This document shows, in pieces, positions 13,471 to 26,900 of a DNA stretch of 64,000 bases. Origin of the DNA: Selaginella tamariscina (taxonomy: Eukaryota > Streptophyta > Lycopodiopsida > Selaginellales > Selaginellaceae); NCBI GenBank assembly GCA_003024785.1, contig PUQB01000402.1, positions 72,287 to 136,286 of the forward strand, given 5' to 3'. The notes beneath the pieces are model-generated. The model ran no database searches. It was not told the origin of the DNA and worked only from the letters and a program-made list of their open reading frames with translations. Position 1 is the first letter of the stretch; the number at the start of each line of letters is the position of its first letter. Position numbers and translations under genes: made by a program.

Positions 13471-13539
13471 ACTATAGACTTAGCTCGAGCTTGATTAAGA
13501 AGTATTGGAAGTAGATGAACTTCAACATCCGCTCCTTTC

Positions 13540-14660
13540 TGTCTCATGCCAAAGCTCCAGACAGACAGACAATTATCCCCGGGTCCATGGCACCATGCTG
13601 CTAGATCCCTCGCAGGCATTGTCCACCTTGCATATTGGATATCCCCACTTCATGCATATGACAATAGCATTATTGCCTCACTGGCTTCGTGAAACACTAT
13701 GTTCCGATGCATACTGTAAGTCCGTAACACAGGAACGGCTTTACCTTCCAAACTCGATATCGGACAGGTTAGAGCCCGCCTCAAGAACCGACCATCCAAG
13801 TCCATGTACCTGAGCGCTCGTTAACAACCAACGAAAGATTAGTGCATTCCGTGAAGCTGCATTCTCTTCGTCTCCCTCTGCTCTGCTTTAGAGCATTTCC
13901 TTTGCTTCCAGAAATCGTCCACTCTGGGTGAATGCATTCATCATGGAGTTCCAGGTAGGGATAGTCCTTTGTATCAAACACAGACTTTGCATCTTCACGG
14001 CTGCCACATTCCGCAACAGTCGTAAGGGAGGAACACACCTCCAGTACACTAACAAATGTGCATTTGTCGGATCGTATCCCATTGGTGTTGAAGAGCTTGA
14101 GAGTGTTTGTATCATCCCCATGAGATAGCATTCCTCGTTGCCATGCTTGTGAAGAGGCTCAGATGCCCGTTTTGGGTATACGCTGCAACCAGAGCTGTGC
14201 TATTCCTCTCCGCACTTAGAGCACATGCGTGATCATCGCAGTCTAACTAACCATGTTCCTCAAATTCTCTCAACAGTTGCACTTCAACCTCATGCCGGGT
14301 CTCCACTGCCTCAGCATGTAAGCTTCTTTCAAGCTCCATTACCAGGCATCAATCACGTGATCTTATCCTCCACATCCATGAGACAGAAGGCATGCAGCAA
14401 TCAGCTGGTCCAAGAGATTACACCATTCACGGGCATCTCAATGAAGACCGCTTTCCCCTGGTGCAGATGCCCGTTCTGGGCAGACGCAACCACCATGATG
14501 TTCCACGAGTAGGCATTCTTCAGATCGATTGCACTCCATACAAATTCTCAAGTTGGGTCTCCTTGCAAGAGCACCTGGACATGTGCTCGAGCGCAGCATT
14601 GCCGGAGTCTGCTGCTGATTGTCTGAAGATCGACAGAGTTCGCTGCTTCCTACTGTGAGA
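13540..14660 (-). pseudogene. PPR protein pseudogene
   Basis: On the minus strand several pentatricopeptide motifs can be read, in shifting frames. About 14,390-14,540 gives YSWNIMVVASAQNGHL and EMPVNGVISWTS. About 13,890-14,120 gives GIRSDKCTFVSVLEVCSSL, then WNSMMNAFTQSGRFLEAKEML in another frame. About 13,560-13,700 gives GDIQYAR and MPARDLAAW. This pattern belongs to PLS-class PPR proteins, which bind organelle RNA for editing or processing. Stops and frameshifts between motifs, and no long frame, show it is a relic. It is more GC-rich than the surrounding DNA. No DYW or E domain is visible. Confidence 0.75.
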
Positions 14661-17600
14661 CCTCTTCCATTTGCAATCAGTGGTTAATTATTATCGCTTA
14701 AACAATATACTCTCTTTAAATAGCTCTCTTCAATGCAAATTATGAAAATTGTTAATTAAACACTCTTCGCAACGTCACAAAAGATTTGAATAACTATTAA
14801 AATTTGTAATATATTTAAATGATATATTACGAAATTTTTATTTATATAATATTACCTCGGAGATGTTCCTAGGTTTTAGGCCACCGTCTGTTTTTAACAT
14901 CTCACGTTCTTTGATAGTCCAAGCATTCACTTCACAAACATTTAATTTTACAAAAAATTCTTATTCTTACTATATATATATTGTACATATGTAGCTTGTG
15001 TGTGTGTGTGCGCCTCAATAATATATAAGTAAATGTTAAAGATTTAATGATTTAATGAGGTAAAGTTATTTCTAAATATATATGAATTAATAAAATAATG
15101 AAGTAATACTTACAAATAACCTAATACAAAAGCTTTTTTTAAACTTGCGTCGTGTATGTGCCGTTCAAATTGAAAAAGAAAATTAAAAAAAAAATAATAA
15201 TCTAAAACTATTAATTAAGATGCAGACATTAAAACATCACGTCATTATTATTTATAATAAAACTACTTATATTTCTTATATGTATATTATGTGTTGTGTG
15301 TGTGTGAAAACTTTAATTTGAATTACAAAAAAAAAGAAACGCATTCAACATATCAACTAGCACAAATATATACTTTTGTATTATATAATGCATATATATG
15401 TTTATCTATATAAGTTTAGAATAACTTATTTTTTCATAGTGATAAGTAATAATCAAGTCTATTATTATTTATTTATAAATTAAGTTACTACTTATATATT
15501 AAAATAATTTAAGAATAATCATAAAAGAATATATAATTGTTTAAGAACAAATTGTTTGGGACACACATCCAGATTAACACATATAAGAACAACTAAAATA
15601 GTTAATGAATTAATCAACATTCAGAAAATATATTAAAAGTTTATTGATCACGGCATTATATATATTAAGAGATTATGAGGCGTAGATTCAACGGGTGGAA
15701 TGTGGGACGATCGAAAATTGGTGTACCCACAGTTCCATTAAGTGTGTCAAGAGAGCTTAATAGCTAAGTAATGATAGATGAGTTAAAAATATACCTTATT
15801 TGTTCGTAGTAATCACGTTTATGTTTACTTAATTATTCATAACTTAAGTTACCAATTATATTTCAATATATTTAAGAATAATCGTAAAAAAATATAATTG
15901 TTTAAGAACAAATTGTTCGAGGATTCGCATCCAGGTTAACGCATGTAAGAACAAGTAAAATATTTTATGAATTAAAACAATATTCATTAAATACATACAT
16001 ACATACATTAATTATAAAAATATACCTTTTTAAACTGAAAGACAATGCTGGTGCAGATTACCAACTTTCGACTTTGAAATCAATTGTAATTTTACTTTAC
16101 TTAATAGTATAATTGCTTTTGGGACCTGCTAAAGGACACCCCCTTTTGTTATACGCATTTTGACAATTAAATTAGAAAAAACCTTTCAGATAATGCATTT
16201 ATTTATTCACATGATTTGCTACATATAAAGTTTTTTTATACATGTTTTATCCTTTGTTTTTAGTTCATTCATTAATTAAAAGTAACTTATAACAAAGGGG
16301 TGTCTATACATGTGTATACATGAAATGCGTTAATCCTAACTTTTTTTATTAATTTAAATCTTCAGAATGAACCATATAGTGTATATCAATTAAACTGATA
16401 TATATATTTCTAATGAAATTTTTTCTTATTCTTTCTTATTAGCATGACTTGAAACATATTAATAATATGCATAGTAATTAGATAATATTAATATTAGTCA
16501 TGTATATTTATTTACAATATATTAATATGCACATTGGTGGAGTCTCGAACTGTGTTCGGAATTGATATTTAAATTTTACAAATGTTTGATATGTATATAA
16601 TTGAATGGGCAACTCTTTCACATTGCATATCCAATACCTTCTTGAATACACTAGATATGTCTTTATATACGTGTGCGTATACATACATTGTGAGTACGTG
16701 TATACAGATATGCAAATATAAAAGTTCTAGTAGTTTGTAGTTTTTAAAACACTGTGTATGGATTAAATGCATACAATACACACACATGAGACAAATGTAT
16801 GCGTATTTGAGCCTCATGCTTTTATAAAGATAAATACAATTAGAAACTTTTAAAATACAAAACATTTATAACACCTCAAGATTTTAATACTTGTATAATT
16901 AAATTAATATATTTAAATGAACTTCCTGGATGAACTTAGCTGCTGAAGGTCTCCGCTTTAATGGCTTAATTGTGAATCATTAAAAAAAATATAACATATC
17001 ACGCACACACACGCACGGACGTACAAGAGTTGTTTAGCTTATCTACATAACATAATAGAGTTCACACACAAAGAAAACAAACTGGGACATACTCAGGTAA
17101 ATAAATGTCAAATGTCAATGCAAAATTATTATATACATTAGATGCAAACACACTAGGTGATTCTTTTCATACCTTCACTGAACCACAAACTTATAAAACA
17201 AACTACATTAAATATAAATTGGAAACTTGAAATTAGAAACTGGAAACAACCCGTTTGAAGTAATTTAAATTATGTATAATTTAGTTTAATAATGATTTAA
17301 CCTGCCATTTTCCTTAATCCATTTCGTTTTGAGCTTTGAATTATGTATAATAAAGGTTCACACTTGCGGTTACCTTTTATATTTTTTTTCTTAACGTAAA
17401 CATAGCAACTTATTCATTACATAAATTAAGGTGAATTATATAGGAATATTTTATTTATAGTCTAATTGTTAAAGATATATGTAATAAATATATAATTTTC
17501 ACACCATGCATGGTGTTAAAACAGCAGGTATTGCGTTTTCAAGTTTAATTACAAATATGTTTAGAATAATATGTTCATGTAAACACACATTCAAAAGCGC

Positions 17601-17848
17601 TTTTAACAAAACAGACGTCAGTTTGTGTAAACTATAAATATTTTATATGTTTTAATTACTGTCTCTAAGTTTATTTTAATAAAAAGTTGACTGCATTGTC
17701 CATTTAAAATACTGAGTCATGACTATCATTTTAAAATTGACAATGTAGTCAGTTTAACAATGCTCTTTAATAATAAGAGATATATTGCATAATTATAGAA
17801 ATATATATAAACAGCAAATATATATTCAGAATTCTCTCTCTTTCTCTA

Positions 17849-17881
<33 letters not shown>

Positions 17882-18770
17882 CCACGCACAACACACGGCA
17901 CAACAGCACTTGGGGATCCTCAGTTAATGTATTAATGGCAAAAGGAATATAATTAAATTAATGCAATAAATATACTCCTAGATAATATAGAGATGATAAA
18001 CTACAACTAACTAAAATCCATATGAGATATTAAATCAAAAAAGAAATACATTAAAATTCAATTATATAACAGTTCTATTTCTGAACTTTCAAACAATGTA
18101 CAGTGGTTGCGTATACTCGATTTTTAATGAATCTCTTTTAAAAAAAATCCAAATGTTATCTATATAACAGGATCAAAGAATTAAATTTACAATAAATTAT
18201 GTAAAACATAAACATTTTATATGTTTTTAGCTCTTTTTAAGTTCATAAATATATTCTTAGTAAAATTTTAAGAAATTCTATTAATGTGTATTGGTTTCAA
18301 AAAACAAATAAATACATAATTCTTAGGCCAACCTTATAAAACAGTAAATTAGTGTTTTTATAAAGAACTTTGAATTATTTATAGCTTAATTTAATAATGA
18401 CTTTTATATGTTTTTCCATTTTTAAATGAAAGTATTCATATTTGATTTAATGAAGAAAATAACATAAGGGGCTTTATGTTTGATGTATACATATATATTT
18501 AAACAAAACGAAAAATAAAATTAAACTTTACGTTTAGGTAAGGGTAAAGTTACGAATCAAGCTATAAAATATACATAGATACCTGTGTGTGTGCGCGCGC
18601 GTGTGTGCGTGTGTACGTCTGTATATGCGTACGTTGTTTTATATAATTTATAAGTTATTGCTATCAAATTATAAACGGTAAAAACTCTATATAAGAATTA
18701 AAGACTTAATTAAAAATTAATCGCTTGCGAACTTTAAACATTAATGTTATGATAGATTTAAAAATTAACA
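14660..18770. other. AT-rich intergenic stretch
   Basis: No gene is supported. It holds scattered TA, TG and CT runs (for example 17,842-17,882), a local duplication near 15.4-16.0 kb, and short direct echoes such as the TTTGAATTAT-type segments near 17.3 and 18.4 kb. Confidence 0.5.
15430..15990. repeat. Direct duplication of about 175 bp
   Basis: Segments 15,430-15,615 and about 15,800-15,990 share an AT-rich stretch followed by TTTAAGAACAAATTGTT and a cATCCAG-TTAACgCAT-type block in the same order. Spacing is about 365 bases. The match is good but imperfect. Confidence 0.6.
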
Positions 18771-18779
18771 AGGTGCTAA

Positions 18780-19356
18780 TATTATGACCGGTGTGACCGG
18801 CATCTGCGTCTCGATATTCGCTGCCATTTGGACACCTCACAACCCTCTTGTTTTCCCGTCGCGGCAGCTGGAAGGAAGAACAGCTGCTTTGGAAGGTGTG
18901 CGCCTTCCGATACGCTCATAGTATGTGTTCTTCCGGTTGTTACATCGCATTTTTTGAGCACCCACACATCTTTTCTAAAGATTATCAAATTCTCTATTTT
19001 CTTCTCTGTTCTGAGTTTGGTTTTGAGACATTTGGGGGAAAATCCGCATTCTTGGAGTAATAAAAATCCGACATTTGTTGTGCGAGCGGATTCTGTGGCC
19101 GGTTGCGCCTTTGGGAGATTTGCGCCTTCAATCCGCCTCTGATAAAGCGCGTCGATTTCTTTTGGGTGTGCTCTTGATAAAAATCCTTTTTTTCTCTCTG
19201 TTCTTGCCATTCTTTCGGGCTGCACTTCTTGATCCTCATCTTCCTGCCGATTTCCATTTTTTTGAAAAAAACAGTCCCCTTCGTTTCACTTCTGAGAAAA
19301 AATCGCATTTCTCGAGTAAAAATCCATTTTTTATTGTGCAGGAGGGATAATCAGCT
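18780..19356 (+). promoter_or_regulatory. GC-richer leader of the acyltransferase gene
   Basis: Base composition changes sharply at about 18,780 from AT-rich intergenic DNA to balanced sequence. The ORFs here have no family resemblance. A pyrimidine-rich tract ending TTGTGCAG at 19,341 looks like a splice acceptor 15 bases before the ATG, so a spliced 5' untranslated region is likely. This is inference. Confidence 0.45.
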
Positions 19357-22300
19357 ATGGAGGACGGAAGCAAGCAAACGGCGTCCCTCAGCTCGGTAGG
19401 TTCCATCGATTGGTCCGGAACCAGAGGTGAATCCATTTGAGAGCGAGGACTTCGATTGTTCCCCGGCGAGATTCTGAAGACGTTCCTGATGCCCTCTGTT
19501 CTTCATCCGAGCAGTAATCTTGCTAATCGCATTGATCTTCGCCTACTGCTCCGTGAAGATCGCCCTCATCGGCGTGGTCGATCCGCTATACAAGCCGTTC
19601 TCGCGATGGCGTAGGACAGCTTATGGCCACTGAGATTTGTGTGCACGGATCGCAATGTTCTCGTTCGGTTACGTGTGGATTTCTGTCAAGGGGACCGGCT
19701 CCCAACACGAGGCCCCCATTGTTGTGTGCAATCATATGTCGTTTCTTGATCCTGTCTACATTTTCTTCTCCCACATGCCTGTTATCGTCAGTGCCAAGGA
19801 GAATGCACAGTTGCCCATTGTCGGTGTTTTCCTCACTGCCTCCAGGTACTATGAATATGGTATAACATTTTATTATGTTCTACATATCTTGTGTCTGTGT
19901 GTGTGTGTGCGAGAGCGAGAGAGAGAGAGCGTAGTTGTACTAAACCATCGATTTTATATGCGTATATAAGTTACGCACTTATGCACTTATACATTTATCT
20001 GCTTGTTTTAAAACAGATCATTCCGTGGACAGAACTTTGCCAACTTCAAGAAAGGACGCTGCTGCCCAAATAAAAGACGGGCAATCGATAACAATGGCCC
20101 CATATTCTTATATTCGCGGAAGGGACGACAACGAGCGGGAGAGCTCTGATCTCATTCAAGACAGGTGTGTGTGTGTGTGTGTGTGTTCCAGAATATATTG
20201 CTGTGTAGCTTTTATCACGTAATATATAAACATGTATTTCGGAACAGGTGCTTTTGCCCAAGGTCTCCCCGTTCAGCCTATGTGTATACGTTATCCCCAC
20301 AAGCACGTCAGTCCCGCGTGGGTCAACCGTAGTCTGCCTTATCTCATATTTCGCCTGATGACTCAAGTCGTGAACTTCATGGAGGTATGCTCTCTCTCTT
20401 TGTCCGTCTCTCTCTCTCTCACACACGCACGCAGCACGCACACGTACACAATGAATCATATCAAAATGACAAAACACACAACACAAGTAATTCCGAATAT
20501 ATTACAGAAGTTAATGAAGTGGATAATATGTATAATTTATATATATCCTATAACTAACTATATGGTGAGTATGCGTGTGAGCAGCGTGTTTTTGTACATG
20601 CTATCTAACTATAGAAAGACGTCTATGTAATATATGTTTGTATTAAGTGTTTTACTTGGATTACGATTGCTATTACGGTTTATATAGCTGTACTAATATA
20701 TACCGTGTGTTCCTTACGTTTACTTCTCATGTTTGTGAGCGTTGTATGCTAACATATATATGTTTGCATTGAGTGTTAGTCTTCGTTTACGTTACGTATT
20801 GCGGTTAATGTACCTATGCTATAATATAAGTATATATTTTTGCACGTATGTATAAATTTATATATATATCCTTTTGTTGTATGTGTGTATGGCTAATCTA
20901 CAACATACCTATTTATGAGAACTTTTCCACTCAATTTATACATTATTTTTACAGATAAAGTACCTGCCAGTAGTCGAACCAGAAACAAGGGATTTCAAGG
21001 ACCCTCGACATTATGCAGAGAGAGTGAGAAAAGATGATGGCTTCAGCACTGGGATTCCATGCACAGACCACTCCTTTTTGGACATGAAGCTTGCAACGAC
21101 TGCTCGCAGGCTAAGTGAACCGCCAGAGCACCTTCCCGAATTAAAACGACTAGAGAAGTTGTTCCATATCGACTACGAAACCGCTGAAGCCTACGTGAAA
21201 AATTCAGTTTCCATGGATACTAACCACAGGTAAACAAGCACACGCACACGCACACACTCAGTCATGCCTGTACATATAATTGCTGTCTAATGCGTATGTA
21301 TATTATAATATACATAAGCCTGTTAGGATATAACTTTGTCTCATTATATTCTGCAGTATATAATACTCTTTATATACCATTTCTACAGATATTCTGCCAA
21401 ATGTACTCCTAGAATAATGTTCGGGATGTGTTTATTTGCTCTCACCAATACATTAACTTTTTCGATTATAGTCGAGATTGTTTTTAATCTCGTTATATTT
21501 GCAAACATTTATTGTTACATCCTGGTATAATCAACGTTTTTATTTATTGCATTCCATGTCTGTAATACAATTATTTGAGGTTTTGTTAAATCTTATAGTG
21601 GGATTTTGCACATTGACGACTTCGTCAAGGCTTTGGATCTTCCACTTACACCTCAAACAGTTCAAGTGTTCCATTTATTTGACACGTCTGAGAAAGGCTA
21701 CATCAATTTTAGAGAGGTAAATCCTTACATTCGCGCGCGTTTGCATACACAAACACCTCAGACATGTGTACACACATATAAACATACATATAGATCCTCT
21801 TATATGTGTTTTGTTGAGATACATAGTGCATATGTATATATATATATAGCTTCTAACATGTTTGCTTGCTTAAAGTTCATGGCAGGTTTGGCGTTTATTT
21901 CAAAACACACAGCGTTTGCTTCCACCATTGAGGCTGCGTTTGATGCGTGTGATCTAGATCAAGACGGGTTCTTATCCAGACAAGAAGTTGAGCAGGCGCT
22001 AGTGCGAACTTTTCCAAGCTTGGAGCCCTCCCAGGTATATATAAATAATAGATATAATATACATACATAGTATATGTGTGTATGTATGTGAGTATTTATA
22101 TCTATTAACGTGTACTAATGGATTCATATGTGTGTGTTGCTCGCGCGTGTGTTTCTATATGATATGTATTTTGTAGGCAAGTTAGTGCATATTATATATG
22201 TGCTATACATGTTTTTTCGTGGCAGAGATGTCATGTATGGATCCCTTTGATATATACATCTATTCACACACAAAATCTTTTTAATGTGTATATACATTTA

Positions 22301-22439
22301 TGGATCAGTATATATGCATATACATACAGGCCTCTTTCGTATATATAAGTATCAATGTATTCAGAATTATTCTGTATACACGTGGAGAATGGGCAAACAT
22401 TGTGTGTGCGTGCTTCGACACGTTCCATACGTATAATAT

Positions 22440-22473
<34 letters not shown>

Positions 22474-22650
22474 CATGCGAGTTACATGTACCGCGTATTG
22501 CAGTTTGAGAGGCTTTTTAGGAGCTTGGATATGGATCGAGACGGTGTGATAAGCTGGAATGAGTTTAAGCGTTTTCTACAATTGAACCCTGAGTATCTTG
22601 CTGTTATTATGGCTGCTTATCCGAATCTTCTGGAGCCCCCTGCCCAGTAA
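19357..22650 (+). CDS. LPEAT2: EF-hand lysophospholipid acyltransferase (LPEAT2/LPCAT-like)
   Basis: Membrane acyltransferase that moves an acyl chain from acyl-CoA to a lysophospholipid. Exons: 19,357-19,845, 20,017-20,164, 20,248-20,384, 20,955-21,229, 21,599-21,716, 21,876-22,034, 22,504-22,650. Seen: a hydrophobic segment (RAVILLIALIFAY), SFGYVWI, motif I NHMSFLD, VDRTLPTSRKDAAAQIK, motif III FAEGTTTSG (usually FPEG), ALISFKTGAFAQGLPVQP, IRYPHKHVSPAW and TDHSFLDMKLA, then two calcium-binding EF hands, DLDQDGFLSRQEVE and DMDRDGVISWNEF, and a stop after PPAQ. Exons 3-7 are open and in phase. Exons 1 and 2 need several small frame corrections, and exon 1 has an in-frame TGA near 19,632. The gene may be decaying from the 5' end, mis-assembled, or using a different start from the one chosen. 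Confidence 0.85.
22440..22471. repeat. AC microsatellite in the last acyltransferase intron
   Basis: A near-pure CA dinucleotide run lies just before the exon 7 acceptor. Another GT/GA run lies after the gene at 22,861-22,910. Confidence 0.9.
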
Positions 22651-23815
22651 AATGCTCTTGTTTAATTTTTCGAGGTAAATTATTTTGATATATATACATT
22701 TTGTCAATCTTCTCTGCTGCATCAGTTTAAAAGTGTAGTTATATATCACATCTCATCATATAAAAATACACTGTATACCCATTCTCCACGCGTCCCATAC
22801 ACTTGTCAGCTACATGTTTTACATTTTTATACATGTCCAACGAGGTGTAAGTAATCCCAATGTGTGTGTGTGTGTGTGTGTGAGTGAGTGAGAAAGAGAG
22901 AGAGAGAGAGGCATATAATGTATTAAAACATACTTCATATGGTTCTATGCATAAAAAATACTAAACAAGAATTCAAACACAGCTTGTCTCCCCAGTAGAT
23001 ACTCATGTCATGTGCATGTGTGCTTATAATATTGTTATTATGCTCGTATATACATTTGCACATCACATTATATGCATATAGCGTGTTGTGTGTGTGTGTG
23101 TGTTTTAAGTGATATAGAAGTTTTGAATTTAAATATATACATGTGGAACTTTAATTAAAATTAAAGTTCATACATTATTAATTTATAATTATGTCTCCTT
23201 GTCCAAGGCACTGTTCGGTGCTTCCCAATTGTTTGATGGAGATTTGGAAACATTAATATAGTTACGATATCAGTAAATATGCCGATATTTAATTTTAAAA
23301 CATAATCAATAAAAATATATTGAGTTATATTAGAACTTATGACATTTACTAACATTGCATTATTTATGATAATTTACTAAGTATTAAATTGAATAGTATA
23401 TTGTAATTTATATGTTTAATTGATAATTTAATTCCTAATAATTAGAACTAAATCACAAAAGTTTAATTTAGGTTTTATATTAAACTTTTATAAATTTAAT
23501 TTTGAAATATTAATAAAATGTAAATAGGTTATGGTTAGTCGTTTACTGTGAAAAAATGTTTTCTTGTTTTAGTTATTTATCTTCTTTTTTTTATAGAGAG
23601 ATGCATGTTGGTAATGTAATGCTTATAAAGATGGATACATTGGGTCAACTTTATATATTTCAATATTAAATTGTTCCAAAATCACTAAAAGATATGAGAA
23701 TAAACTCATTGAAAGTCTTATCTTTTAACATATAATTTACAAACATACATATATATTGAAATTAAATTATTAGTAATGTGTATGATTATTAGTTTTAAAA
23801 TAAAATCTACACACA
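22651..23815. other. AT-rich intergenic stretch
   Basis: Downstream flank of the acyltransferase. No gene or recognisable repeat apart from GT/GA runs near 22,861 and 23,089. Confidence 0.5.
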
Positions 23816-23819
23816 TAAC

Positions 23820-26800
23820 GTATTAAGGTAAGTTTTATTAAAGTTTTAAACCATCGAGTAAATTTCATTTCATTTTGATACATATACATTATATATGTAA
23901 AATATATATACATATGGTCCTAAAACATAATGGGACAAAGGGATAATAGATGTGCAAAGTTATAAATATGGTAATTATTCACGTGTTTGTAAAATACTCC
24001 TAAGAGATCTTGAAAGAAACTAAATGTGTCTTTTTTTTTTTAAGCATGTGTGTATATGTGTGTGTGTGTGTGTATATAAATTAATTAGTCCAATTATAAA
24101 TAGTACATATATAAATATTTTTATTTTCATTTACCTTACTGGATTGTCCATTAAAAATGTACTAAATTTAAGTGTATTTTTTTTGTTCTGTACTTAATGC
24201 TATGTTTAATTATTCTAATTATAATTCAATAATAATGTATTAATTGAGTCTTATTCTATATAATTAATAATTTTTTTCTCATATAAATAATTTGTTTGAG
24301 AGAGAGATTCTTTATTACTATATATACATTATGAATTTAATTATTTGTTATTTCTGATCAAAATTTTGTTATAAAGAAACAATGTATAAGTGTGTAATAC
24401 ATTCAACATCTTTATTGAAAATAACAATAATTAAATTTATAATGTAGATATAGAACCTTTCTGTGTGAAACAAATTTATATAAAAACCAATTTTATACAT
24501 TATTATTGAATTATAACTAAAATAATTAAACATATTGTTAAGTACATAGAAAACCAAAAAGTACATTATATCTATACATATATATATTTTTGAAAGTACG
24601 ATGTTAATAAAACTTTATAAGCGTAATAAATTAAATATAAATTGGATATGAAGTAAACTTCCACACACAATATATACATATTATTTTATATATATTTGTA
24701 CTTATTGCAAACATAAAACGTAAATCAAATATTGCAATCAAAAATTCATAATTATGTTTAATTTAATATGTAACGTAGCTTTAAGACACAAACACGACAT
24801 TTAATTTTTTAGACACAAACACAAAACACATAAATGAACATGGATAAATACATATAAAAACATGAATATTTTCTAGAGTATTTTTTCATTAATTATCTCG
24901 TTTAGAAGTTCTTCGATCGTCTTCATCTTCTTATGTCGCCAATTTAAAGAATACTTTCTATCTAGCTCAATCCCAAGCTGCAATAGCACCACCTAACCTT
25001 AGGCAGCAACCCCTCTACTCCTTAAGAAAGAATCGTGCTTGTTTGAAGCTCGCGTGAGGGTTTTCTTTTTAAGGTGAACATGCTCAAACGACGGTGTTTG
25101 ACCATATTTCAAACTGTGTTTTAGAGCTTTGACTAGGTCACAATCTGTGTTAACACAGCTCCCAACCGTGTTTGCAAAATCACAACAATAAACCAAACAA
25201 TACATTATGGTTCATAGCGTGTTTTAGAGCTATGGTATGTAATACTATAGTTCAATTTTATTTTTTTCATTTTTAATGAAAAATAAAAGTTTTTTTTTTG
25301 TTTTTAAGAAATGACTTTGTTAATATTTTTAGACTTGTAAGTGTTTTAATGAACATAAGAGTACAATTTTATACATGCATAGTAAAAATACTTACAACTT
25401 CTTAAATATCTTAAATAAAAGTTCAATATTCATGTGAGAGATGTTTTTAGAAAATAAAAAAAATATAAAGTTAAATGATTTATAAACATGTGTCGTTAAT
25501 ATTAATTAAATTAAAATTTACCAAATAAAGCAAAACATGTTGTTTAAGAATATCATCAAAACGTTAATTTTATATGTACTTAATGATATGTTTAAGATGT
25601 AACTTATTTTTTAGACTACCAAGTTTTATCAATTATAAAATTAATGTTTGATGATATCCTTTACCTCTTTTAAATTACAAAATGTTTTAAGAATTTTATT
25701 TAATTAAGGTTTATTGTGTAGAATGTTCTTACTTCATAAACATTCTTTAATTTAAGCACATTTAAAATAATTAACTTTTATTTATGAAAAATATATCAAT
25801 TTATAAGGCATTATTCAAAGTTAAAATTATAACTATATTATATTTAAAAATAATTTTCTAAAACAATATCTAATAAACTTAAAAATTGGAATAAAAATTC
25901 AAGGTGTTTCTATATAAACGATATAGCAATACTTAATGATATTATGATTTTAAAACTGTAATAAATATAAAGCATGATAGTTCTTATATATTACATTAGA
26001 AAAAAAGATTACATATACTAAAGATATATTAAAAGGCCAGCTTGGATGCATTCACATTCTTAATAAACTTTATCAACTTGTTCACAATGACACACATTTG
26101 TTCATTGTCCTTAGCAAATGGGTGACAAAGTTCATAAAGATATTACCCCATCTCTTATTTGCAATGGTATTAATAGCCCACTTAGTTTCTCGTTAGCACC
26201 TTTACTTCATGACACTTGTCACAAGTCCTGCAGTACTCTATGATATCAACTTTTATATTCTCCAATAAAACCTCCTCTTGATCAACTCATACATTTAAAA
26301 GGTTAAAATGCTCAACTTATATATACGAATAATAAAAATTTGCAAGATACTTAATTTTAAATTTTTTTATTAATTTTATTAAAATTTCTTCTTGTTCTTA
26401 AAATATTTTCAATAAAATCTAACAAGTAATATATAATTTAATTGTAAGAACATTAACATATAATTCAATTTTCACATTTGATTGAGTATAAATTTTTCTT
26501 TCAAAATGTTTTTTTATTTTATTGTGACACATAATCCCTATTTCTAATATGTTTGATAAGCAACTTTGCTAGTAGTAAATAATAAAATATGTTATATTTT
26601 ATACTTTATACTTTATCTTAAAAATATTTTATTTATTACACTTTTAAAGTTAAAATATAATTAAATAGTGTTATATTCTAGTGTAGAATTATGAATCTAT
26701 TAAGGCCTTTGTTTTGTGTCTTGTTAATAATTAATTGATCAATTCGAATATATCATACTTTTTAATTCCTTATTATTATCAATGTATCAAAATAATTGCT

Positions 26801-26900
26801 TGAATTTTATGCACTATATTATTAGTATGAATGTATTTTAAAATGTTTTAATAATAATCTTTTATTTTACTTTCAAATCACTTTGTATTCTTTATAAAGT
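23820..26900. repeat. Repeat family R, copy 1
   Basis: A long AT-rich, non-coding repeat. Blocks such as CCTAAAACATAATGG, GATTGTCCAT, TTATTTGTTATTTC, TGTCGTTAATAT and GTGTGACACATA-like pieces recur in the same order in copies 2 and 3. Copy 1 is the most continuous and includes an inserted fragment of a Ty3/gypsy integrase at about 26,030-26,295. The true ends were not found. The family could be an old non-autonomous element or a segmental duplication. Confidence 0.65.
26030..26295 (-). mobile_element. Ty3/gypsy integrase fragment (fossil)
   Basis: Minus-strand translation shows a YCRTCDKCHEVK zinc-finger-like piece and PLQIRDG, then a VNKLIK-type piece, as in the N-terminal and early core parts of Ty3/gypsy integrase. 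It is short, old and clearly broken. It sits between TAGATATATTA-like and AAAAGGTT-like sequence that is nearly continuous in repeat copy 3 (about 61,320-61,390), so it was inserted into copy 1. Confidence 0.55.

Larger units (their letters stand above)
11709..13500. repeat. Tandem duplication carrying the two phosphatase genes
   Basis: Two direct units, about 11,709-12,663 and 12,664-13,500, share the upstream block, all exons, the introns and the sequence just after the stop codons. They differ by scattered substitutions and indels. The close match points to a recent duplication. Confidence 0.85.

Noticed and set aside
13505-13813. Plus-strand open frame after the phosphatase pair
   Set aside because: Lies antisense to PPR motifs readable on the minus strand; no resemblance of its own.
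18782-19308. Open frames on both strands upstream of the acyltransferase
   Set aside because: No recognisable domain and mutually overlapping. Better explained as leader sequence with balanced base composition.
24999-25205. Minus-strand open frame inside repeat R copy 1
   Set aside because: No domain, and not clearly preserved in the other repeat copies.
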